Of a DNA stretch of 64,000 bases, positions 47,104-57,900 are shown piece after piece. Numbering within the stretch: position 1 is the first letter of the stretch; every line of letters begins with the position of its first letter. The translations under genes and the position numbers were made by a program. Origin of the DNA: Trema orientale (lineage: Eukaryota; Streptophyta; Magnoliopsida; Rosales; Cannabaceae); NCBI GenBank assembly GCA_002914845.1, contig JXTC01000034.1, positions 888,955 to 952,954 on the forward strand. The letters run 5' to 3'. Below the pieces are notes generated by a model that saw nothing but the letters and a program-made list of their open reading frames with translations, made no database searches and had not been told where the DNA came from.

Positions 47104-47973
47104 TTAGCTTATAAAGATGATCGAGGGGTCACAGCAGCACTCGTCAAGAAGGCAGCAGCAGCACAAAGCAGCAAGACTATGGTACACCACATCCAAAAAA
47201 TACCCCAAAAAAAGGGGTAAGAGAATTAATATTAATTCAAATTAAAATCATAATTCAGCTCAGTTGACATGCAAAATAAATTAATCTGTCACCAATTATT
47301 CTAGAAAATTATCAAAGAATATTTGACATGCAATATTGGTAAATAATTCAGGCATAATTTGTTTTTTTTTTAAATAGAAATAGAAATATGAAAATTTAAT
47401 TACCATCCCTCAAGGAAACCTGGCTCTCTTCTGGGTGGTGGAGCAGCATATTGTGGAGGAGCCATTACAGGAGGGCCTTGATAGTAACCTACAACAGTAC
47501 CCACCAAATAATATTAGGCGAAAGGAAAAAGAAAGTACTGTTTAACCATTAGAAAAAAAAAATAATAACATGAAAAAAATGCCAAAATTCTTTTGAAATA
47601 AGAAAAAATAAAAAAAAAAGGAAAAAGAAGAAGAATCAAACTTCATGGAACTTATAGTCATAACTCCAGCGGAAATAATAATTATATAAAATTGTAATAT
47701 TTTTAAAAAGTACAACATACCAGAACCTGAAAATATTAACACAAAACTTAAGTTGATGAACCCAAATATTTTTTATGCGTTTAGAGTAAATCACCAGAAA
47801 GGAAAAAGAAAATTATCTCTACTAATTATTGACTCAAAAGTAATTAAACAAGGAAAACCCACAATTTTTAAATGAAAATATATGATTCAAGAGAAACCCA
47901 GAAAAGATGAGCATGGAAACTGAAAAGGGTTACCTTGAGCAGGGTAGGGGTAAGCATACTTTGGATCGCTCAT
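47104..47973 (-). CDS. CYSTM-family cysteine-rich transmembrane protein, 65 aa
   Basis: Exons on the minus strand: 47973-47934, 47488-47404, 47176-47104 (stop TAA), with GT-AG introns and frame preserved. The protein starts MSDPKYAYPYPAQGYY, continues through a Pro/Gly/Tyr/Gln-rich region (PPVMAPPQYAAPPPRREP), and ends in the CYSTM module GFLEGCLAALCCCCLLDECC and CDPSIIFIS. This is the canonical organisation: a disordered N-terminus followed by a short cysteine-rich hydrophobic segment that anchors the protein in the plasma membrane. Plant CYSTM proteins are small tail-anchored membrane proteins linked to stress tolerance and, for the WIH members, sporogenesis. No exon exceeds 85 bases, so automated ORF searches miss it. 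The first intron is 445 bases. No defect is seen. The exact family member is not assigned. Confidence 0.93.
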
Positions 47974-48096
47974 GGTGATTTCATCTGATCTGAACAAATA
48001 AGACAAAGCTCAAGAGTGAAGAGTTGCAAACTTTAAATAGTAAATAATTAATGAGACAAAGAGCTTAATTCGGGGAAGGGCAGATGACAAATTAAT

Positions 48097-48104
48097 CTTA
48101 TATA
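48097..48104 (-). promoter_or_regulatory. TATA box of the CYSTM gene
   Basis: TATATAAG on the minus strand, about 125 bases before the ATG. Start of transcription near 48065 would give a leader of about 95 bases. A second copy of CTTATATAGTGT lies upstream at about 48140. Confidence 0.5.
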
Positions 48105-48738
48105 GTGTATGTGGTTTTTTTTTTTTTGTGGGTGAAAATCTTATATAGTGTGTTGATTTTGTACCAAATAGACTTTTAAATCACAGACGAAAAAGCAAGG
48201 CCTATAGTCTCTAGTCTGCACTGTCTATCTCATATGCATATGCGTCAAATATTTAAGATTAAAGACACTGCTTTTTAGGTTTCGTTTTAGTAAAGTTATT
48301 CTTTTCCTTCTCTATTTAGGAGCCTTAAAACATTTTTGAGTTGATCCACTTTTTTATTGGCACGTCATACTGTTTGTTCTCTCTGAAATTGATTTGGGCA
48401 CCCCAACTTCTTCCTAACAACTTCTATACTGTCTCCTATGACAATTTGACACGAGTATCTAGTACATGCATAATTATGCGTGGAATATATCGCTTCCATA
48501 TTTGCTACATGATTTGTATTAAGGAAGTGAAAAAAAAAATATACATTAAAATTTTTTTGTTGTTGCCAATGTAAAACAATACACTAGCCAAAAATAACAA
48601 TCTTTTGGCTACTTATTTGGAGTTCGAATTCTTATTTCTCTGTGGCGTTCATCCCTTGACTTATCAATCGAGTTTTTCATCCTTGATTGTGGCGTCTTCC
48701 TTTATACCAAGGTTCACATCTCTTTATAGGTGTTGGGT

Positions 48739-49042
48739 NNNNNNNNNNNNNNNNNNNNNNNNNNNNNNNNNNNNNNNNNNNNNNNNNNNNNNNNNNNNNN
48801 NNNNNNNNNNNNNNNNNNNNNNNNNNNNNNNNNNNNNNNNNNNNNNNNNNNNNNNNNNNNNNNNNNNNNNNNNNNNNNNNNNNNNNNNNNNNNNNNNNNN
48901 NNNNNNNNNNNNNNNNNNNNNNNNNNNNNNNNNNNNNNNNNNNNNNNNNNNNNNNNNNNNNNNNNNNNNNNNNNNNNNNNNNNNNNNNNNNNNNNNNNNN
49001 NNNNNNNNNNNNNNNNNNNNNNNNNNNNNNNNNNNNNNNNNN
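48739..49042. other. Assembly gap of 304 N
   Basis: Undetermined bases between the CYSTM promoter side and the LTR. The flanks (TATAGGTGTTGGGT on the left, ATTGACAGAAAG on the right) do not identify what is missing. Reading frames across the gap are artefacts. Confidence 0.98.
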
Positions 49043-49199
49043 ATTGACAGAAAGATCGTTTAAATTTAGTAAGTGATGATCATAGTTTTACCCAGATTTT
49101 GGGAGTTCCTAAGAATGTCTGGATCTATTAATATTTTATTCTTTGGAGAACACGAGACTTTAAGTTTAGAGGACTAAACTTCTTTTTAGAGAGGTAGAA

Positions 49200-51388
49200 T
49201 GTGACAACCCGTATAAAGAAAAAAAAAGGGGTTAAATAATATTAAATAAATAATATTAAGGGAAATGAAATGACAAAAGAACCCTTAATTAATATATACT
49301 ATTTGGGGACACATTGGTAATTCTATTAGAGACAGTTTAAGAAACCCTAAGACTAATAATCTGCTCAGTTTTATACGTACGCTTTATGAGAAAGGCAGAG
49401 AGGCAGCCACATAGTTTCAAGGAAGAAGGAGAAGCAAGAAGAGGATTCAATTCATTCGAATGTTAAGATAATTAACTGTAGTCTATTGAGTCTACATGCA
49501 CTAATTAGATTTTTGGGGATTGAAATTGCATGTCTAGGGTTAGGGTTTTAATTTGTCCATAAATAATTTATGAACTATTAGGATGAATCTGATTAAAGAT
49601 GAAGCCTATTGATATTAGGATTCAAGCAAGACAAATTTTAAGTGATTTGGTTTGGTAAATAGAAAGTTATGAATTTTTGAGTTTTGGGCTAAGATGTAAA
49701 AACGCAACAGAGATTACGACTTACTTTTCAGGGACTTTTACTGGTCTGATTAGGTCATATTTGATATGGTTGGAAAGCTTATCGAATTATCTTTCTAACG
49801 TATATAATTTGTCAAAAACAAACTTATAACCAGAGAGTTATAGCCAATTGAAGTGAGTACTACGAATCTGAAAAAAATCTGAAATTTTGGGTACTTTTAG
49901 CAAAATGTGGCTACAGCTTGTCCGACTATGCGGGGCTTACCTATAGACCCTATAGCTATATTCTTGGTACTTTTAGGATCCCATGACTTGTAGAATATTT
50001 CCTCTAAATTTGGTGATTTTTAGAGAGATATTAGAATTGTTATGAATTGTAATAAATTGACATTATTGGAAATAGCTATGGAGTTGATTATAGAAGATGC
50101 ATGGGCAGTAAGTAGTCAATACTTTTAGTGTAATTAGAGTATGATTTTATTGTTGTGATACTTATATATGATTTGTGTGATAATAGGTGTTTGAGAGGTT
50201 ATGTTGATTATTTTGGTTAAATAGACAAAGCAAACAAGGTAAGTAACATTTGATCTTTTCTAGTAGTTTTCCTCGTCCAAAAGCTAAATGTTTTATTGTT
50301 TTATTATTTCTAATAGAATCATGTTTACAAGTATTTTCTTTAAAATATGATTTCAAGTAAAATATATTTCGGTAATAAGATTATTTATTGAAAGAAATCT
50401 GTTTTATTGAAATAACGTAATTTTTGTGAAAATAGTATGATTCTATGTTTTATACTAAATTATGGATCAAGTATATGAATTACTATTGAACGTGATTATA
50501 AAGAAATTATTTTAGCACAATGTTATAATGAGATGAAAGTGAAATGGTTTATGATTCATTATTGTAAATAAATGTTTTGAAACTCTTTTCAGTGACTATG
50601 CAAGTGGACCCAATCCACAGGGGTTATATGTGGACAGTACTGACCTAGCTGCAGGGTTAAATGTAGTAAATTCGTGATTCGTACCCGGCTACAAGGGTTA
50701 TCTGTAGTAGATTCGGACCCGACTACAGGGGTTATTTGTGGCAGATTCGGACCTAGTCACAGGGGTTAAGTGTGGCCATAGTTGCCAAAAACTGGAGAGA
50801 AGTCAAATTGAAATTTTTATTGACTAAAAGGTATTCGAAAAGACAGATTTGGAAAATTATTCCTTGTTTTGTGAAATTGTTTACTAAACGACTTGATTTG
50901 AATATTTTCAAAGTATTGATTTCTGAAACCAAATTTGTTCTAAAAAATATTTGTTAATAATTTTAGTTTACACATGCTTGATCCAACTAGATAAGGTTAC
51001 TAGTTACTTACTGGGCGTCTAGCTCACTCTTTTATTTTTCCTCCCAGGTTTTAAAGATCGTCAGTTAAGAAGTATACTAAGGGGAAACTTATTTAGTAGT
51101 AATTGAAGAGCATGGTTCAAAGAAAGGAATTTTTTCATCTTGATTGAGAAATGTAAAGTCTCGGAAGGTTGATCATCTTGAATTTATTAGATTATAGTTT
51201 CTACTATATAGTATTTATTTTGAGTATTTGGAGACTTTATAAGAGTTGTTAAATTTTATGTTATATATTGGTATTTATTAGAGACTAAATATTCTTAATT
51301 ATATTGATTTATAGAAAGATGCCTTGCATGCCTATGGGGCTTTGCTTTATGGGCATGCGGCGCACGTCCTCGGGTGTGGGGCGTGACA
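49200..51388 (+). mobile_element. Probable Ty3/gypsy-type LTR, ~2.19 kb
   Basis: Starts TGTGACAACCCGTATAAAG and ends GTGTGGGGCGTGACA, so it obeys the TG...CA rule; TGTGACAACCC/GGGCGTGACA ends are frequent in plant gypsy LTRs. A purine-rich stretch AGAGAGGTAGAA lies directly before it, like a polypurine tract, which would make it a 3' LTR whose internal part is largely gone. Flanking 5-mers do not match. It contains the minisatellite listed next. No protein is encoded. Confidence 0.6.
50596..50775. repeat. ~37-bp minisatellite inside the LTR
   Basis: Four to five units of the type CCCGACTACAGGGGTTATTTGTGG...GATTCGGA follow each other with drift. Similar arrays are known in plant gypsy LTRs. 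Confidence 0.85.
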
Positions 51389-53946
51389 TTCATGGCATCA
51401 ACAGACTATAAATAATGGATTTTTAGAAGTTGTACAAACTCACAAGGCCTAGTCCATTTATCTATGTCATCAAATATAACAGTCCCATTCAGCATCAAAG
51501 AAGGCAGAGATACAAGGATTTCTTACAGCTAGAGGAAATACAAAGAGCAATATCATTAATATGCAAGTAAAAACTAGATCATGCTATTTGCTCTTCCTCT
51601 CAACTTTCCCAATGATCCAATCAATAACGCGATTATTGTGTGCTAGAGTCCCTTAAGCAAAACAAGGACTCATACGCAGGTAAGGACAATGCACCAAATG
51701 CCACAACCAAATGCATCAATCCACTATCGACAGGACAACAAAGATTGTTCGGTTCATGACATTTAATGCACTTCCTTCACCAATCTAAGCATCATACCAA
51801 AACGATGAAATTATCGACAAGATAACTTATTTGTGCGTATAGACCTTAGTATTAATTGTAATCAATCAAGGGAGAATAAACAACGATAATCACAATTTTT
51901 CTATCAATAATTCGACATAGTCAACTCACGACAGGCAAGTATGAAAACATTCAGACTTGATCAAAATCTCATAAAATTCAAACAAGACCAATCATGTATT
52001 TATATTATGAAGTAATAATAATCAAGAAAATGCACAAAAACAAGCAATAATTCATAAATTATCTATATAATATGCCAAAATTTATTTGTCATTTATAATG
52101 AATTTTCAAATAATGAAATACGGCATATGACAACAAAATGTGGAATAAAAAATATGCTCAAAATTGGCCAAAAGTGAGAATATAATAATTGATACAATTA
52201 TGTTCGACAATTTGACAAGTTTAGCCTCACAATAAGCGAGTACATAAACTCTCATGATTATCACAACCTCACAATTAAATATGTCACATAATATGAAAAT
52301 TTTCAAAATGAAATTCAATGCATAAAATCATCAAAAATATGTGTATAATCAAAAATGACATAATTATCAAAAATATGCATACACCCAGGTATAAAGTTAA
52401 ATTAAATATATTAATATATTACTAGACATGTTCTAAGATGGCCTAAATATGCATATAATAATGCCCTGGTATTAATTTAATTCAAAATTGTGAGATTTAT
52501 TATTTAAAACAATATGCAAAAATGTGTGATAATTTAATAAAATCTTTAATAATGGCCAAAATTAACAAATAATCACACAAATAATTAGGAAATAAAAAAT
52601 AGAGCAAAATGTCAAAAACTGCGGATGAAAACGCCCTTGCACGCGCCCTCACGTGCCCAAAAGGTAAGCTCTTGTTTTTTTTTTGTGGAAAATCTGGGCC
52701 CAAAATAACGACATGTCGTTTTCCAAAAACGGCAGCTGAAACATGACTGTAAACGACGTGTCGATTTTTCTTCTGAATCAAGTGACATGTTATTTCCGTA
52801 CTACGACACCCACTGAGCAACATTGCAAATGACATGTCGTTTTACTGTGTAATAAAACGACATGTTGTTTTCTTATAACGACAGCAGTTCACCCTTCAAC
52901 CAACCGATGTGTCATTTTTTCGCCTGACAGAGGCCAAATGACATACCGTACGGCATCGTTCCTGACCTTCAACCGGGTCCGTTCGACCCGGTTCGGACCC
53001 GCGTGACCCGATCCGGCCATATCTTGGCCTCCGGTGCTCCATTTTTGACGATTTTTTTTGGGTTTTGTTCCAAATTTCATTTCCAATTGTTTTCTAAGAT
53101 TTTTTTTTTTTGCATGCAAATAGAAATTGATGCACAAAGTCTATTAAGTACCGTATTCAGAACTTCGCGTGGGAAAATTCTTAATAAAAAATCCCTTTTT
53201 CAATTCATATTCCAATTTTTTTTTTAGAGTAAATTCAATTATAAATGAGAATTTTCGTTGAAAAAAAAAAGACAATACGAAATGGGATTCAATATTACAT
53301 AACACGACCTAAACGTGGTGGAAAAAAGATTTTAATAATTGCGGGAACTTCTTACAAATTTATAACAAATTATTAAGTTTCAAGAATAAGAGAGTTGTTT
53401 GATATATATATTGTTTTAAAAAAAAGAAACAACTAACATCAATCCATTTAAAGCTTAAAGCATATTCACCAGAAACTAGACAGAGGCTTGAATATTACCT
53501 CTAATGATGGGCTGTGCTGGTGACCGGCCATTGTCCTCACTCTAGAGCTCCTGCAAGCTGTGAAAATGGTGAAGAAATCTAAAGAGGAGTTATGGTCTCT
53601 GCACTCCTTAGCTCCTTGATGCTCTGCCGAAAATCCCAACCGTGAACCACTCCCAAAACTGGTCAACGACTAGTTTTCATATAAGGGATAATGGGCCAAT
53701 AGGTCTTGTCACATGTGTCGGTAGCAGATCACACCCTTGGCCCAATGGGCTGGCCAAGGTGTCCAAAAGAGTATGAAATCATGGGCCTCATTCATGTTAG
53801 GATGTGTGGTCCATCCCAATTATGGCCCAATTAGTAATACTATGCAAAGTCAATTACACATACAAATATAGCTGTCCTTAACATACTTTAATTAAGACAT
53901 AGTGAGTTACTAGTGATTATACTAGTCCATACAAAATATTCCAACA
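51389..53946 (-). mobile_element. Probable LTR-retrotransposon remnant (minus strand)
   Basis: The right boundary reads TGTTGGAATATTTTGTATGG on the minus strand, a common LTR start, and is followed by GC-balanced sequence with no frame longer than about 110 codons. The left end is not resolved. A palindrome-rich block at 52707-52921 is listed separately. No gag-pol is recognised. This is a judgement from ends and composition only. Confidence 0.35.
52707..52921. repeat. Cluster of AACGACATGTCGTT-type palindromes
   Basis: Seven related motifs in about 215 bases: AACGACATGTCGTT (52707), AAACGACGTGTCGATTT (52751), GTGACATGTTATTT, AATGACATGTCGTTTT (52828), AAACGACATGTTGTTTT (52855) and degenerate copies up to 52921. 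Most are self-complementary around ACATGT. Confidence 0.85.
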
Positions 53947-54994
53947 ATATATCTATGATGGGATCTTTACTGTTGCCTCGTCTTCTTCTTTTTCTGTTGG
54001 TTTTGCTTTTTTGGCAGATCTTCTCTCCTCAAAGCTGTATCATACTTCTCTTCTAGATAAATAGATACCAAATAATCATAGGAGGAACAGAGGCAAACAC
54101 TGAGACAGAAAGGGCTCTCTTCGTTCCATGGCAACTCAAATAGGGGGGACTTGTAGTAAAAACGATGAGGTGGCAGATCGAGGGGCAGGGTGAGCAAGGC
54201 GGGGACGACAGCACAAGCTCAACGGCGACAGGCATCGAGCAGGACAACGTAAGGAATGCGTACTGGTGGTGTAAGTAAGGGAGGGTGAGGGTTCTGGGTT
54301 TGTGTCCTGAGATGAGAGTTGGAGAAGAAAATAATCCAAGGATAAGTAATCCCACTATTTTACTTTGCATTGTTTATCCTACAATAGATAGAATTTTTTT
54401 CGGTCAATGGACTAATAATTTGGTCAATATTCATCTCCAAAAAGATTAGGTTAAATAATCACAATCCTAATCCTAGTTCAATGTAACAAATGATCTTATT
54501 CAGTCTAGATTTCCCTTTGAAAAATGGGTTAAAATAATCTCATCTTTTTTTTTTTTCATTTCCCCATAAATATGGGGTCAACATTTTTACTTTTTACACT
54601 TTTTTTTCCTATTTTTTTAACAAATATATGTCCAATATCTTTTAAAGTGGTCACAGGCATGTAACCTAGTAAGTAATCACACCCATCTTTAATACTGAGA
54701 TATTATTGAATTCAAATCCCCCTACCTTAGTTATGAAAAGAAAAAAAAAAACATCTTTTTAGTTATTTTTTATTACATAATTTTCAAATAATGTGGGTCT
54801 CATACTCCAGTCCAATCCTAAACCATAGTCCAAATTCCATTACAGTCACAGTCCTGCCTACCGAACGAGCCTAATACATCCTTAAAATTGAAATGAGGTT
54901 ACAATTTACAAAAGCCAATTTACTTCAAGAGAGAAAGAAAATAAATAATACAAATGACGCCTGGTGGTCAAACTTGTAGTCAGTGTTGATTTGA
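53947..54994. other. Intergenic DNA downstream of BXL6
   Basis: A GC-balanced patch at 54100-54330 shows overlapping frames on the minus strand with no recognisable protein. The remainder is AT-rich and includes the presumed 3' UTR of the minus-strand BXL6 gene. Confidence 0.45.
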
Positions 54995-57900
54995 TCAAGT
55001 TTGAACTGAAACCGAATACTCTAAATCTCCTAACATTAATATATGGTCACCCAAAGGCAATACTCTTTTTCCTTTCTCATTGGCAAAGCTAAGATGGATG
55101 CATGGATCCACTAAGATGCTTGTCGTAGTAGATCTGTTTGAAATGGTATGCACACTATTAAATCCTATTAGTTGTTTCTCTGGTGCGCCTTCAATAACTT
55201 TTGGTGATCTAGAGAATAACATCACAACATGGCCACCATCCATGTCTCCTACATTCATCACAGATATTTGCACCAAGAATCTCAATGAATCACAAGACGT
55301 TAACTCGTCCATGTTTACATAATCAGGACGATCTCCTACTTGGTTTAGTATGTTCTTATCGAATCCGGCGTCGAAAGATCCTGATAAGCTTAATTTGTTT
55401 GGAACTGACAAGAATTTGTAAGTGTAGTTGCTGTAGCTCAGGCCTTGTCCAAACGAATATACTCTGCTTCCAGTGTAAAATCTATAAGTTCTCCCAGGAT
55501 AGCCAGAAGAAGGATCAGCTCGCATTCTCATATCGGTCATTGGAACATTGGTGAAGGACTCAGAATACCAAGTCATAGGAAGCCTTCCACCTAAGTGTTG
55601 TTAGAGCCAAAAGAAACATGTTAGCTTAAACAAGACTTCAGATCCTGAATTTGTTTCACATATGTGAGAATTAAACCTTTTGTTATATAAGCTTTTCATC
55701 TTAAGTATTATACTTCAGATGTAACTTATTCTTGTAGAACCAAAACTAAAACTCAAAATAATGGTAAGTAATGTTAGTTCATGTAATTTTGAAAACCTAC
55801 TCGGATTGACATCTCCAAAGACGATTTCCGCAAGCGCTCTTCCACCAGCTTCCCCGGGGTAACCAATCCAAATAATGCTCGCGATACGTGAGTCTTCTTC
55901 AGCAAATGATACATCAAGAGGTCCGCCACCAGTGAGAACTAGAATCACTGGTTTTTTGCTAGCGGCAGCGATGGAGGAGACAAGAGCCACTTGTTTTCCC
56001 GGTAAGAGAAGACTAATTCGGTCACGTTCTTCTGCTTCTTGGGACAAATCGATACCAAGGACGACGACAACAAAATCCGCATCTTTTGCGGTACGAATTG
56101 CTTCATCAAAGCCGGCATCAGAGTCACATGATACGTCAAGGCAACCAGTTGCATAATATGTGCTGTTCGTGAAATCTTGAAATACGTCAAGAAGGCTCTT
56201 TTTGTTGCAAGGTATTCCTATTCAACCAAATTAAAAGCCACTCTTTAGCTTAAAAGCCAAGTGTTCAACTGTTGTATTAACTAGAAAACTTAAAACTGAA
56301 ACTAACAAGATGTACATGAACCTGAGATAAAAATATTGTTGTAATATTTACATAGCCAAATACAGTTTTGATATAGACTCTAGAGTGAATTTAGACTTAA
56401 GCGCACTCACAAAAGAAAATAAAGAACACAATAGTTTAACGTGCTTCAGGCCAAATCCTAGTTGGTTCAGGACTACTTGCATTATTAAAAGCCACATACA
56501 CAACAAGAATAAATCATTAAACCAATTACCTGCATAGCCACCCCGCAATTTAACAGAGTTATTTGATAGAGGACCAATAAGAGCCAAGGAAAGATCAACA
56601 CCCTTCTTCAGAGGCAGGAAATTGTGATCATTTTTAAGAAGCACAATACCCTGCCTTGCCGCTTCAAGTGCCAATTCCTTGTGTTCTGAGTTACAGACAT
56701 CTTGAGGTCCCAATCCTCCATATCTCCCTTTTAAAGGATCCCCATTGAACAAACCAAGACGGAGTTGAACTGAGAAAAGATTGAGAAGTGCTCTGTCTAC
56801 GTCTTCTTCTTGCACTTTCCCTTGTTCAATCGCAGAAAGAGTATGTCGATACAAGAATGCTCCACAACCTATATCCGTTCCTGCAAATGAAAGACTGATT
56901 TGTAACTCCTTTTAAACAAATCCAGAGACTCTAGTCATAGTCATTGCCTAAACAAATTTAATTGGAAAAAAAAAAAAAAAGACAAAAAGAAAAATATTAA
57001 AGACCTGCTTTAAGAATATCAGCAACTGCATCTTCAGGATTTTTGGCGTAATGATGAGATCCGAACACTGTGGCCACGGCATCACAATCTGAGGTAATGT
57101 ATCTGTCCTTCATGACATTGAAGTGCATACCTATGAGGCTCATTCAATCAAGTTTGTAGGCTACGCATGTTCTATGGGAAATTAGGCAAAAATAGAACTT
57201 TTGAAGTAAAGGCTTATGTTTTAAAACTAGGGATAATAACGTAAAAATACACTGACTTTTTAACTTCTTAGAAAAAATACCTCAATTTTTTAATTTTTGT
57301 AAATTAATACCATAATTTTTGAAATTTTACAAAATTAATATCATAACTTTTGAATTTTACAAATCAATACTCTGAGAATTGAAATTTTTGCACAGTGATA
57401 TCCTGACGTTTGAAATTTCTATAAATTTATATTCGTGATGCACAATTAACTGATTTTAATTGTAAAACAATGATTGTACACCTTATTAACTCAATAAAAA
57501 CAAACACTAATAAAATTTTTGAAAAATAATTTTATGATAGTTTATTTAACTTTTCATTTAAAAAAGAAAAATAAATGAGAGGTAAAAAAAGATTAATTAC
57601 AAAAAATTCATTGTTAAACATGAAATCCAAATCGAAGATATATATATATATATATCATATTTATGTTGACAAATACCTAAAATTTATTGAAAATAACTTA
57701 AAAATGATTAGCATACATTACACAATTTGTATTTTTCCGCTGCTAACTAAAAAATAATTATAAAACATGTTCCTATAATATATTAATCTTCAAATATTTT
57801 TAATAATTTAATGATAAGTATTTGCTTCTTTTAACTTGCTCATGATACAAATATACAAAAAATAAAAGTCAGGCTATTAATTTGTAGGATTTGTAAATAT

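Noticed and set aside
48605-49076. Open frames across the N gap
   Set aside because: They are made of undetermined bases.
54053-54370. Minus-strand frame of 105 codons with a hydrophobic start
   Set aside because: Two overlapping frames compete, there is no recognisable domain, and the codon pattern looks random.
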